Positions 45,699 through 57,548 are shown, counted from the stretch's first letter. The stretch is DNA of 64,000 nt from Lunularia cruciata (GCA_948567375.1 OX419760.1:2294001-2358000), one strand, 5' to 3'. Notes: generated by a model from the letters alone, not told the origin. A program made the numbers and translations.

Positions 45699-47154
45699 GC
45701 TAAGTAAGTTTTATCTAGTGGTCTAAAACGAGCCATGCAGGTCAAATTTCTGTCAGCAATGCTCTCTCTTGCACATTTGTGGATATGCAAAATATCAAGA
45801 ATAGATTGTCTTATTTCCTTTTGGTTTATTCAGGAGCCAAGGTCCGCATGTACTCAGAAGAAGTATAGTATCTCAGTGATATATTGTGCCGTCAAGTCAC
45901 TTGTAAATAATAGAATGTAGCAAGATCTAGGATGGGTTCACTTCGTGGTTCAGAGAAACGAAGACGTTGACTACCTAGATACTGCCGAACTCAATAAAGT
46001 GAAGTGCGGAAAATCTTTACCATCAGATTTGTCCAGCTTCTCTGTTTTGCTTAGGGCTGCATGAAGTACCCGTGTGTGGGGAAGAGTTGATTTTTCAGGC
46101 CTGTCCAGCTAGAGTGCAGAGAATGATCGCTAATACAGAAAGGAACCTTAGTTTATATCGCAGCTTCCAAGAGTGCAGGACCAACTTTAAGCCAAAATAC
46201 CTGCTACAACTTGCTACTGGAGAATGTATTGAGTCACGATGAGAATGTTCTACAAATACGCCAAGATCAAAGTCTAGCAAGGGCTGTGTCAAGTTAAAGG
46301 ACTTTACCACAGTGATGACCACACTGCAGTTTGTTCCACTTGTTCAAATATAATTATCATTCTGTACCTAAAGAGAGTAAGCAGAAAGGCCCTTGAAACT
46401 CTGAGAATACTGTATATCAATCTCCTTTTGAAGTGATTATGAAAAACACCTTACCTGAACACGAACAGGGACACTACTACGATTCTCTCTGACGGATGAT
46501 GTAATACATTTGTTCCGCTAGAACGTGAAAACGGACACCAGATGGTTAAAATTTTGTTACTTGAGGTTTCAGTTGGGACAGTCAATTTCCAAGGCCCCCA
46601 CACCATTCTGGGGTTCATGTACGCAGAAAGGCCTTTGCTACTTTTTCATCGCTTCCAGAGTCATCGGACAGTATAATTTCGTCTAAGAATGGCCCTTTGA
46701 CCTGAAATGTGAGGTTTCACTTTCTCCTTCTTCTACAACACCTTCAACTGGAATCATACCATCCTGATTAGAGAAGGCTAGGCAGTTCTTTATCTGGTAA
46801 ACTTGCTTCAGTGCAGACAACTTGCGTGTACTCCGTCATCCATCACCTCAAATGGTGTCTGCGAAACACATAAGGTGTCAGTGTGGTCAAAACTTCTGAA
46901 TGGAAGTGTTACGCGTGACCTTCTGCCTAGTCGAACTCGACCTCTACACCAAAGCGGGTGTAAGAGCGCAAGTTTCATACTGGATCTGCGTAGAGGAACT
47001 GAAGCGATGTAACTGAATTCCAGACCTTACTCATTTTCTAATTATAAGTTCTATTTTATGACCCGACAACCTGTTGAAGAAAGCTGCGGCACAAGGAGAT
47101 TCCTCACCTTCATTATCATGAAGCTAGCAGAAGGCGATTATAAATACCAATTTA
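45699..47154. other. Region between convergent golgin and sulfiredoxin genes
   Basis: Probably the 3' untranslated regions of both genes; AATAAAG occurs near 45993. On the minus strand around 46850-46660 there is an open stretch with an acidic, non-repetitive composition (QIKNCLAFSNQDGM..., then in another frame KGPFLDEIILSDDSGSDEK ending in a stop). It could be terminal exons of an unrecognised gene or decayed coding sequence. Confidence 0.4.
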
Positions 47155-48425
47155 TCATAGAAGTTGCGAGTGATCAAACACCCACCTTAGAGTATCTTTT
47201 GTTCCCCGTCGAACTTTGCAACGTATGGTTGGTAACCCCAGCTTTTGATGCGCTTCAAACCGGTGGCAACCAGAGAAACCTGCAGCAATTGACAAATATA
47301 GCATGTCAATATTCAACAACTGAAAACAAACCAGCCGCATGACCTATATGCATTTCCTCTGAGAAATTAGAAAGAGGCGACATGTTCTTCTGGCACTTTC
47401 TGTGAAAAGTAGAGCTACAGAGAAACTAAGTGATTAACGATTATATATCATCATACAGTAAGTGTCATACAAGGCGCTGTACATACCATAAAAGATTCCT
47501 TCAACTTCCAGCACATCAATCTGTATGGCCGTAGATCTCAAATTCTTAGTTTTGACACTTGAGCAATATATCGAGTAATACATGGTCAGGTTTCCCGAAC
47601 TTAATGCGACATATCTGACCTGCTCATAGCCCTAGATAATCCAGAAATAATAACTTTACAGAACTTGCAATCAAGTCTTAAACTGAAGGATCTATGATGA
47701 CTGTATACATACAGGTTCTTGGAGTCCAATATCAGCGATGCTCGCCATCAATTCTTTCACTTTCTCCGGATCATTTTTCCGCGTGCGAAGCAAAGGGCGA
47801 CGAATTTGCTCCAGGGGAAGCTCGATAACGACAGGACCTTTCGCCTTGACTGCGCCACCTACAAAATGATGGAGACATTTTATCCTTTTCCTAGATTGCT
47901 AAGATAAGGAGGTGAAGAGCGGAAATTACTTCTTCCGAATCATCAGATTTGTGTTGTATTCATCAGGACCACGGCACTGAACATTTGGAGCCGAGAGGGA
48001 CCTCAGATCCCATTGGTTGTAGTCCTTAGAAGAGGACACGTTGACAACTCAATTGCTAGGAATACGAGCCAGATGACCGGGGTAATAATTTCACGTCCAG
48101 TATTTTCTCTACAAAATCTAGACATCAAGAGAAAGCAATCAGCTACAATAACTTCTCATATGATATGAGAACCAAGCAATCACACTCAGTGTAGAGAAAA
48201 AAAAACAAAACAATCCAGATGCGAATACTGACACCTTAGCGTGTTAAGAGTTGACTTCTGTAAATTACCAACTCAAGGATGAAAAGAAGTCAGATTCCTA
48301 CCATTCTGAGGAGTCGGGGAGGGAGAGGCAGAGCATCTCACAACATTCTTAAAGAGTGGCAGGTTCCTCTGATTTGCGAAGAAGACAGAGGATCGTGAAG
48401 CAGGAATCGTTATGGATGAACACAT
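47155..48425 (-). CDS. SRX: Sulfiredoxin, plastid/mitochondrial type, four exons
   Basis: Sulfiredoxin uses ATP to reduce over-oxidised (sulfinic) 2-Cys peroxiredoxins. Exons on the minus strand: 48425-48302, 47858-47713, 47520-47487, 47279-47155, giving 142 residues. All junctions have GT/AG (G/GTAGGA...TTGTAG/G; CCT/GTATGT...ATACAG/A; ATG/GTATGT...CTGCAG/G) and keep phase. Exon 1 encodes a Ser/Arg-rich leader with no acidic residues (MCSSITIPASRSSVFF...), consistent with organelle import. The core shows ELPLEQIRRPLLRTRKNDP, KVKELMASIADIGLQEP, IDVLEVEGIFYG and the catalytic FSGCHRFEAHQKLGLPTIRC. The family's invariant cysteine (SGCHR) and phosphate-binding residues are present, and the C-terminus (KDTLR...) is where the family ends. 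The start chosen is the first ATG in frame. It appears intact. Confidence 0.95.
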
Positions 48426-48933
48426 TTTGGAACACCCGTAACTGTAATTTGATGGCCTTGGCGTCCACAAGAGGAGGAGCTCCTCTCCTCTCCTATCACT
48501 CACTCCACCACCAATCGAACACACACAGCCACTGCAATTTCATCGCCAGAGGACCAAACATCTCTCTCACACGTCACAGAACGCGAACGAAACCTTCAGT
48601 CGGTGGATTGAGTGCCTCTTTCTGTCCATCGACGGAGCTCGACACGTCTAACACGAGAACTACAGTTCACTCGTGAACACGCTTGTTTCACATGAAATTT
48701 CATTGCGGACGGTGGACCCATTCTGCTTTTCTCGGCTTCGTGCTCCCGTGCATAGACGATTTTACAACTCAAGTTATAGAGAGGGAGTTCCCGTACTGCT
48801 AAGACGAAACGCGCATTAGTCTAAAATCCCTTGCAGGAGCACTCATCCGCTTAAGTTAAGTTCTTGCTTCGCGTAAAAGAAAAGCTTATTACATTAAAAA
48901 TATTTCTCATTGTTTATATACTTTACGATGGTT
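48426..48933. other. Sulfiredoxin upstream region
   Basis: Promoter-side sequence of the sulfiredoxin gene. The frame of exon 1 stays open upstream to about 48524 without another ATG. No clear regulatory motif beyond AT-rich stretches after 48880, where the transposon-rich region starts. Confidence 0.4.
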
Positions 48934-48973
48934 ATAAAGTAACTCCATATAGATATGTATGGAGTTACTTTAT
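48934..48973. repeat. Perfect 16-bp hairpin with 8-nt loop
   Basis: Left arm ATAAAGTAACTCCATA (48934-48949) is exactly complementary to the right arm TATGGAGTTACTTTAT (48958-48973). It sits at the boundary between the gene island and AT-rich transposon sequence. It might be a MITE relic, a small-RNA precursor or a terminator-like structure. Confidence 0.9.
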
Positions 48974-49410
48974 TATACAAGGTTAATTATTATATTAAAA
49001 TTTATTTATGAGATAATAATATTCTGATGTAATGAATTAGAATATGGAATATTCTTGGACAAAAGAAAAATAGTATTGGCTCAAAAAAGTTGACAAGAAT
49101 AGATTAATCATTTGTCATGAAAATAAGAATTAAGTTTTTTTGAAAGATATTCAAGGTTGATCCTCATTTCATCTTCAAAAAGTGGTAATATTGTTAGATA
49201 TTTTATTTTATTTTATATTTTATTTTATTGATATTTTATTTTGCTAGAACCTCTACAAGAGTAGAGGTGAATAACCTCTACAAGAGTAAACTGAAATATT
49301 AAAATGATACTACTCTAGACTTACCTCCTAATCTTTTCTTAATATCAATTCTTTAACCCTATTGAGTTTTAAAAATATTACCAATCATTTCCTTGATTAA
49401 TTTATTAGTT
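48974..49410. other. AT-rich spacer, nothing recognised
   Basis: Very AT-rich with a TATTTTATTTTATTTTATA run near 49200-49240 and a short local duplication CCTCTACAAGAGTA at 49251-49290. No frame with motifs. Confidence 0.5.
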
Positions 49411-49414
49411 GTTA

Positions 49415-51900
49415 TCAATAACTTCGGACATAACCATAAGGATCAAACATGTCATATGTCATCCTCTCAATAGCTAGCACACACCAACATGGTAAAAACT
49501 GCACTAATAGACCACAAAACATACACCATAAGCATCCATGTATAGCAAAGCTTGGGATTATTGTGCCATCAATGTTGGGGAGGTGGCATAGTGCATAGTT
49601 ACACACATTGTCCTCCACAACAACACCATCACATCCTTCCAACATGAGAATTATGGAATTCAAAAGTTCACTCACTTTCAAAATAGTATGACTTGTAATC
49701 ACATCAAGAGTCATTGGTCAAGTCTATTGTAGATATACATGAATACCAAGTTAAACCAATGGATCAAGTGTCACTAACCTCTCCCTTAAATAGTGGTATT
49801 ACGTGAGGCATTTCTATGTTGAGCAATAGTTAAGTTCTTAAAAGCCATTGATATCACCGGCTAAAATATCTTTACCTATTAGGAACATCCTCTCACTTAA
49901 ATATATCCGGATCATCTAAATTCAAAAATACAATATAATTGTAATGGATAATTGGATCTTGTACATATAGTAGGAAAAGGAGAGAAGTATGCTTGCAAAC
50001 TAAATTGATAGCACATAGCCAACCAAAGTAATTGGAGATCCCAATCTCTCTCAAGTGATCTCTTCACAAACCATACTTATGCAATCCTCTCTTAATCACC
50101 TAAACAACTCACTTTGATAAACCATCTACCTCAAGTTAAAATGAATATACAGTATAGCCATCAATCAATGCCTTATCACAAAAGATTAGAAACCTTTGCA
50201 AGAATTATATACCTTGATCAATCAAGATCTTAGTGTGTACATCAAAACAACTAAGAACCCAATTTAGGAACACATTAGTTATTCCTCCATTGGACTTGTT
50301 AGAAAGTGCCACCAACACAATCCACTTGGAGAAGTGCTCCACCAAAAACATATTGATAATATATCTCAAAATCAATCATAAAAATCCAACAAAGTTCAAA
50401 CTACAATAGTAACCTAAGTCCATGATAAATAGTGGAGTAGATGTAGTTGTAGTGTAGGAGCATTAAATGGTGCTCTAACTTGATAGCAAACCACACATCT
50501 AGCAACAAGCTATTTCACATTGGTGTGCATAACAAGCCCTTAATAATGATTGTGAAGTAAGCTATAGTTATGTTTCATTCTAAAATATCCTGGTTCCTTA
50601 TGAACATACCATACCAATTGTTGTGTTTGAAATGGAAGTGGTAACACATGCACTCTACACATCTTCTTATATTCAAAGAATATATTTGCACTCCAATCCA
50701 AAAAGCTTGGCTTGTTGAAGAACACAATCTTTCTCCTTGGCACTAATTGTGCCAATCATAGTAGCAATACAAAGATAGTCCATCACCAAGATATTGTCAT
50801 GGATATCTCATTAACCTATCCTTAATATCACTACTCTCTAGATGTAGTATCTTAACAACTCCTCTTGTTTGCATTGGTAGAGATACCACCAAAACCTTGA
50901 TCAATGTATATAAAAGGCGAAAGCATATCAACCTAGCACCATCTCCTCATCCGGCTCATCATGCCAATGCACTCTTGTTTGGATTATATTGGCTAGTGCA
51001 TAGATTTCTGCTCAATCCATTTGCATCACGATTCACCACTCCAAGTCTATAAACAACCATGAAATCATCTTCTTATAAATCAAAGGCTAATGTGCAAGTT
51101 TTCTTGAAATTTTGTCTAACTCCATCAACCACTTCAACGATTGATGAACTATGATGAAATTGAAGAGGTTTCCAAACAAGTAACATAAAAAATGTACTCT
51201 CATCCACACTATAATTGAACGCTCCTCCCCATATGACTTGGCCTCTATTAAATTGTTGTAGCAATTGGCATAGGCAGCCACAAAGTTTTTCTCTTCATCA
51301 TCTTGTTGGGTGAGTGTTGCTCCAGTTTTTAAATTTCTCCAATCAATATGAGCCTAGGATAGTTATCCATTGACCAGCCTCCTAAGGATAGAAAAGGATG
51401 CCAACTTTTGCTTGAGCTCTACAAAAACTTTCTCTCCTTCACCTTCTCAACACCATGCATGTGTAAGCTCGGTTAGCTTTGTCAAGGCCTTGGTAATCTC
51501 ACTATATCCTTTAACATATTGACAATAAAAGTCTACCAATCCAAGAAATGTTTGAGTAAAACATTTCTTAGATTTCTTTGTGAATAGAGCGTATCTTACT
51601 CAGATCTATAAGAATATGTACAATAACATCTACTTTTGTTTTCTGAAAACCAGAGAGATAATATGACATAAATAATCAACTTGTTCTTGGAAGAAGTTAA
51701 ATTTCACAAAATATAATTGGAGTCCATAAGATTTTAATATCTCAAACATCTTTAATAAGTATCTTTCATGCTCCTCCTATACAGCAATGTAGACTAACTT
51801 GTTATCAATATAACGTTGAGAAAAATCCATTTGTAGTAGGATACTACATATTATTCTTTAGAACTCAATAAAAAATATTATGTAATTGAAAAGATAAAAA
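49415..51900 (-). pseudogene. Old Ty3/gypsy fragment, copy 2
   Basis: Minus-strand readings show a gypsy RNase H and integrase: FLGLVDFY-like near 51540, AAYANCYNNLIEAKSYGEER near 51260-51210, LFGNLFNFIIVHQSLKWLME near 51180-51120, then sequence of integrase type down to about 49420. It lacks the chromodomain-type ending of families A and B, so it belongs to another gypsy lineage. 49540-50450 is collinear with 39576-40600. Confidence 0.6.
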
Positions 51901-52390
51901 ATAATATAATACATTTTTACCATAAGAATCAATCATCTAGAATGTTATTTTGTCCTTGTCTTCTTCCTTGATGTGCAAATGATGATAACTTACTGAAAAA
52001 TAAAAAATTACAACCTTGTACATATACAATTTAATCAAAACTCTTCCAATATAGACATAATATATTGATGAACTCTAGTTTAGATTATTTAGTTTAACTA
52101 GGATAGTTTAGTTTTTTTAAATAATCTCCATATCTTTGTCTAATAAAAAGATCAAAATTAAAGTTATTTATTAAAAAAATCCTGGTGATAAAAATAAATT
52201 AATATTAATATTTTGTATATAAATATTATCGGACAAAATAACATTAAATATTCAGAATTACTTTAAAATTTATGCAGACTGGATTAATATAGTTTCATGA
52301 AAATAACCATACACGCCCGTAGCTTGCGCTAAACATGATATCTAGCCCAATTGGCAAAATCTTACATCAAAGGGGTTACCCTATCGCAAA
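51901..52390. other. AT-rich flank left of the outer family-B element
   Basis: No recognisable gene. The last bases (AAGAAGC) contain the target site of the outer element. Confidence 0.5.
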
Positions 52391-52395
52391 GAAGC

Positions 52396-52793
52396 TGTAA
52401 TAGTATGGAGTTTAGCGACATACTTAGTAAGGCTAACAAAGTAGAGAATAAGCCAAATTAGCCTAGAATATTCCAAAAGCATCTAGGAAGCTTCCTGACT
52501 AGTTAACTTGCACTCCAAGTAGGTAGCTTCTTGAAGCTTCTAACAAGCTTAGCTTACACACCAAGTAGGCGGCTTCTAGAAGGAAGCTTCTTGGGAAGCT
52601 TCCTAGTTAACTTGGCTTGCACTCTAAGAAAGCGGCTCAAGGAAGCTTCTTGAGAAGCTTCTCAAGTGCCTTGTATGTTACCTATAAATACCAAAGCCGA
52701 AGTCATGCTAGGCATTTGGAGTTTTCTTTCATTCAAGTGTCCCAATGTGAGTTTCCATTCTCCTATTTCTCTCCTTGGTCTTGGTCTTTTACA
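52396..52793 (+). repeat. Outer element 5' LTR
   Basis: 398 bp, subtype AGTAGAGAATAAGCC. It contains repeated GAAGCTTC blocks, including TTCTTGAAGCTTC near 52527 (three heat-shock modules in correct 5-bp phase), and TATAAATA at about 52683. It differs from its partner at 63304 by several indels and many substitutions, so it is older than the inner pair. Confidence 0.93.
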
Positions 52794-52794
52794 T

Positions 52795-52806
52795 TGGTAT
52801 CAGAGT
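52795..52806 (+). promoter_or_regulatory. Primer-binding site, initiator-Met tRNA type (outer)
   Basis: TGGTATCAGAGT lies one base after the LTR and matches TGGTATCAGAGC at 11 of 12 positions. Confidence 0.9.
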
Positions 52807-52809
52807 AGG

Positions 52810-55800
52810 AATGGGATGGATGGAATTTATAGACCACCAAATTCACTTCCGCCAAACCATTGGGATTTTCATGTCAAATACCCATATATATATTACCCAA
52901 GCATCGTTTCACACAATTCATCACCTCACGCTTTGGGCAAGATTTTCTACATATGATCACCGTGTTTGAGGAACCCTTGATACTTCCGGTAGTAACTTAT
53001 AGAGAATGGTGGACGTGTTGCATCTATGTGTTAATCAATTAGATAAAGTGGGAGTAGTGGGATAGAGTAGTAGCTATGGCGACAATCCCGGATGTCATCC
53101 TTACAATGCATCAACAAATTGAGCACTTGACTTGATTGTTGGATAAATGAGATCAACAACGACGAGAACATATAGAGAGTGCCAATTCAAGATGGAGAAG
53201 ATTGCATTCAATTTCCAAAACCCAAGGTGTTTGAAGGCAAGAATCTTTTGTGCATAGTGGAGAATTTTGTGTTTGATTGTGAACGTTACTTTGATGCCAC
53301 CAATCTTCAAGATGAACAAAAAAAGGTTCTCTAAGCCTCTAGCCAATTAGATGGTGTGGCAAAACTTTGGTGGCAATTTTGAGTGGAGCGAGCAAAACGA
53401 CATATTTTTGCACCAATTTTGACATGGGTAGAGTTCAAGGACGCAATATTGGGTCACTTTCAAATTATAAATGCCACCCGCACCGCACGAGATAAATTGG
53501 TGCAAGTTGGCTCAATAAGGAGCTACATCACAAAATTTCAAAACATCATCATGCAGATTCCGGATATACAAGAAGATGAAGTTATGGATTGATTTGTGCG
53601 TGGATTGAAGTCACGAACCAAATTGAAGCTGAACATGCGAGACCCACAAAATGTAGAAGAAGCCATGCAATTTGCTGAGCACTTTGATTCCTTGGTTGCA
53701 ACAACTTGGTCTCGCCTTCGACGTACACAAGGCCTACCAATACACTATGCATGGGTGGAAGAACCAACACCAATGGAGATTGATGCTATCCAACGGAGAC
53801 CACTTGGTACAGCAGATAGAGAAAGATTACGATAAAATGGAGGTTGTTTTTATTGTTGCCAAGTTGGACATTGCATTGTTGAATGCCCACTTAGGAATAG
53901 GCGACCTCAACAAGTTGCCCAGATGGAGATTATGGAACAAAATGATCAAGGAAACAAGGAATCCCAATAGGAGACTTTGAGTCGCCTATTGGGAGCTTGA
54001 TTAGTTCCAATGGAATTGAAGGCTCAACCTATGCAAGTTTGCTTCACTTGCAAGGTACGATATCTAATTGGGGTTGTAGGATTTAGGTTGATTCTGGACG
54101 TTCAGAGAATTGCATGTCTATGCATGTAGCAAAGGAATTGGGTATTCCTATCAAGCTAGTGTTTGGAAGTAGTTTGATGATGGCAGATGGTAGAAAGGGT
54201 TCTGCATTCTGCACCTCACATCTTGTTACCTTCAAGATTGGGAAGGAGTATTTGGAGTGTATGAGGTTTTTAGTGGCACCTCTATAAGATGATATCATTC
54301 TAGGTCTACCTTGGCTTGAACATCATAAGGTTCAATTCAATTGAACCCGACAACAAATTCAAGTACAACACCAAGGTAGGAATTTCCGATTAGGTTGTCT
54401 GGCACCTCTGAGTAAGACACCTAAGAATAGTTAGTCCCAAGATGGGAAGTTTGTTGAGAAGGTAGCCATAGAGCAAATCTCAAAGGGAGATGAGTCACAA
54501 GATGGGAAGTTTGCCAAGAAGGCAACCATGGAGCAAGGTTGAGAGAGATGAGTCCTTGGAAAGGAAGTTTGTTAGTAAAGCAACCATAGAGCAAGCTTTG
54601 GAGGAAGATAAGTCTGTATTTGTAGTGTGGATCGATCAGATTGCACAAGAACAATCCAAGGAGGTCCAAGAGCCTCATCAAGCAATGGTTGATTGGATAG
54701 TTCAGGAGTTTGCGGACGTATTTTTGGATGATTTGCCAAAGGGATTACCTTTCAATCGTGGTATGCCCTTCAAGATTGAGTTATTGCCAAGGAGTACTCT
54801 AGTGAGTAGATTGATCAATCGGCTCTCACCAAAGGAGTTGGAGGAGTTGCGAACAACACTTACAGAGTTGTAGGAGAAGAATTTCATACGACATAGTACC
54901 TCTCCTTGGGGAGCACCGGTACTATTTGTTCCAAAGAAGGATGGAGGACTTTGTTTTTGTATTGATTACCGTGGGCTCAATAAGAAAACCGTGAATAATG
55001 CATATCCCTTGCCTCGGATTGATGACTTGCTTGATCAACTAAGTGGAGCACGTTACTTTTCCAAGCTGCATCTTTGTAGCGGTTATTAGCAAATTCCTAT
55101 TGAGAGAGAGGATGTGCAAAAGACTGCCTTTCGCACAAGGTATGGGCATTTTGAGTATAGAGTTTTACCTTTTGAACTCACTAATGCTCCAACAATCTTC
55201 ATGGATCAGATGCATCGAGTGTTGGAGGGACTATTGGATTGGTCTGTAGTGGTGTTCTTGGATGATATCTTAATCTATTGGTGTTCTTGGATGATATCTT
55301 AATCTATTGGTGTTCTTGGATGATATCTTAATCTATAGCAAGATAGAGGCAGAACACATGCATCATGTGCAAGAAGTCCTAAGCCGACTACTACAATAGA
55401 AATTTTACTATAAGAAGTCAAAGTGTGCCTTTTGGCAAAAGAAGGTTACCTTCTTGGGTCATAAGATCTCATCAAAGGGGATCAAGATGGAAGAAGAGAA
55501 GGTCAAGACCATTACTGATTGGCCTACCCCGAAAGATGCTACAAAAGTACGGGCGTTCAATGGATTGGCTAGTTTTTACCGACGGTTCATCCACTATTAT
55601 GCTCATGTGGGTGCACCATTGATTGACCTCTTGGGAAAAAACTTGAGTTTCTAGTGGACCACTAAGCATGGAGAAGCATTCTAGAAGTTAAAGCATATGG
55701 TGTCTTCAAGACCCATTCTTCAACCATATGATCCTCAACTACCTTGAGTGGTTGATTTTGATGCTTCTAACTTTGCAATTGGAGTTGTTTGCAACATGAA

Positions 55801-55932
55801 TTCCTAGATGACCTACATCCCATTGCTTTTGTGTCTTGTCGACTAAATACAGCTGAAAGAAATTACTCTGCTTGAGATTGGGAATGACTTGCAATGGTAT
55901 ATGTCACCAAGGTATGGAGGCATTACCTCTTG
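52810..55932 (+). pseudogene. Outer element gag-pol, 5' part
   Basis: Gag core near 53383-53800 (FVRGLKSRTKLKLNM, EPTPMEIDAIQRR) and knuckle CFYCCQVGHCIVEC near 53845-53886. Protease near 54090-54330 with VDSGRSENCMS, so D-S-G is retained. Three 20-residue linker repeats at 54435-54615. RT near 54720-55400 ([46 protein letters not shown]) with a triplicated active-site segment. RNase H starts near 55610 and is cut at 55932 by the inner insertion. Many stops are TAG/TGA at former CAG, CGA or TGG codons. Confidence 0.9.
55251..55337 (+). repeat. 29-bp triplication across the RT active-site codons
   Basis: The unit beginning GGTGTTCTTGGATGATATCT occurs at 55251, 55280 and 55309. It encodes the FLDDILIY catalytic motif. 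Two extra units add 58 bp, so the frame shifts. The inner copy has a single unit at the homologous place (about 58816). Confidence 0.97.
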
Positions 55933-56086
55933 TGTAACAATATGGAGTTTAGCAACAAAGTTAGTTGGGCTCACGAAGTAGCACATAAGACAAATTAGCC
56001 TAGAATATTCCAAAAGTATCTAAGAAGCTTCTTGGGAAGCTTCCCGGCTAGCTTAGCTTGCACCTCAAGTAAATAGCTTCTAGAAG

Positions 56087-56104
56087 GAAGCTTCTAGAAG
56101 CTTC
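56087..56104 (+). promoter_or_regulatory. Four-module heat-shock element in the inner 5' LTR
   Basis: GAAGCTTCTAGAAGCTTC reads GAA-nn-TTC-nn-GAA-nn-TTC, exactly the nGAAnnTTCn alternation bound by trimeric heat-shock factors, about 145 bp upstream of the TATA box. The same sequence is at 61309-61326 (inner 3' LTR) and 63457-63474 (outer 3' LTR). Function is inferred from sequence only. Confidence 0.65.
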
Positions 56105-56246
56105 CAACTAGCTTAGCTTGCATGCCAAGTAGGCGGCTTATAGAAGGAAGCTTCTTGAGAAACTTCCTAGTTAACTTGGCTTGCACTCTAAGAAAGCGGC
56201 TTGAGGAAGCTTCTTGAGAAGCTTCTCAAGGGCCTTGTATACTACC

Positions 56247-56254
56247 TATAAATA
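56247..56254 (+). promoter_or_regulatory. TATA box of the inner 5' LTR
   Basis: TATAAATA follows the second GAAGCTTC cluster and is conserved at the same relative place in the other family-B LTRs (52683, 61470 and 63593 regions). Confidence 0.75.
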
Positions 56255-56358
56255 CCAAAGCCAAAGCTCATGCTAGGCATTTGGAGTTTTCCCTCATTCA
56301 AGTGTCCTAATGTGAGTTTTCATTCTCCTATTTCTCTCCTTGGATTTGGTCTTTTACA

Positions 56359-56370
56359 TTGGTATCAGAG
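56359..56370 (+). promoter_or_regulatory. Primer-binding site, initiator-Met tRNA (inner)
   Basis: TGGTATCAGAGC, one base after the 5' LTR: the exact consensus primer site of plant gypsy elements. Confidence 0.95.
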
Positions 56371-57540
56371 CACGAATGGGATGGATGGAATTTATGGAAC
56401 ACCAAATCCACTTCCACCAAACCATTGGGATTTTCACGTCCAAATACTACCCAAGCATTGTTTCACACAATTCATCACCTCGCACTTTGGACAAGATTTT
56501 CTACATATGATCACCATATCTCAAGAACCCTTGGTGCTTCCGGTTGTAACTTATGGAGAAAGGTGGATGTGTTATTTTTATGTGTTAATAAATTAGATAG
56601 ATTGGGAGTGGTGTGATAGAGTAGCAACCATGGCGGCAATACCCGATGGTATCCTTGCTATGCAGCAACAAATTGAGCACCTTTCTTGATTGTTGGATGA
56701 ACAAGATCTTCAACGACAAGAGTAGGTGGAAAGAGTACCAATTCAAGAAGGAGAAGATTGGATCAGATTCCCTAAACCCAAGGTATTTGAAGGCAAGAAT
56801 CTTTCGGGTGCAGTGGAGAATTTTGTGTTTGATTGTGAACGTTATTTTGAAGCTACCAATCTACAAGATGAGCAAAAATAGATTCTCTTGGCTTTTAGCC
56901 AATTGGATGGAGTAGTAAAGCTATGATGGAGATTCCAAGTGGAGTGAGCGAAATGAAAAATTGTTGCACCAATCTTGACATGGGCAAGATTCAAGAGCAT
57001 AATAATTAGTTGGTTCCAAGCTATAAATACCACACGAGCTGCACGAGATAAGTTGGCAGAGTTGAAACATATTGGCTCTATAAGAAGTTACATCACGTAA
57101 TTCCAAAACACCATCATGCAAATTCCAGATATATTGGAAGGTGAAGCTCTAGATTGATTTGTGAGTGACTTGAAGGCGAGAACCAAATTAGAGGTAACCA
57201 TGCGAGAGCCACAACACTTGGAAGAAGCCATGCGGTTGGCCGAGCATTTTGATTCCTTGGTGGCAACAACTTGGTCTTGACCTCAACCTCCACAAAGCCT
57301 ACCAATACACTACACACAAGTGGAGGAGCCAACACCCATGGAGATTGATGCCGTTCAACAAAGACCACTTGGCATGGCAGATAAAGAGAAATTGTGACAA
57401 AATGGTGGTTGTTTTTATTGTTGCCAATTGGAGCATTGCATTGTTGAATGTCTACTCAAGAATGAACGACCTTGACAAGTTGCCCAAGTGGAGGTCATGG
57501 AGCGGAACGATCAGTGAAATGAGGAATCCCAATAGGAGAT
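56371..57540 (+). pseudogene. Inner element gag
   Basis: Broken frame with gag phrases (ITMRE-type EPQHLEEAMRLAEHFDSLVA near 57205-57265) and one CCHC knuckle, CFYCCQLEHCIVEC, at 57410-57451, in which the Gly before the His has become Glu. At least three stops interrupt it. It would normally form the particle shell and bind the RNA. Confidence 0.85.
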
Positions 57541-57548
57541 TTCAAGCC

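Larger units (their letters stand above)
55933..56357 (+). repeat. Inner element 5' LTR
   Basis: Starts TGTAACAATATGG and ends TCTTTTACA. It contains a perfect four-module heat-shock-type element at 56087-56104, more GAAGCTTC blocks at about 56204-56225, and a TATA box TATAAATA at 56247-56254. Confidence 0.95.

Noticed and set aside
55933..56357. LTR shared by two adjacent, tandem elements (a three-LTR chain)
   Set aside because: The perfect TCTTG duplication and continuation of RNase H at 61581 show true nesting instead.
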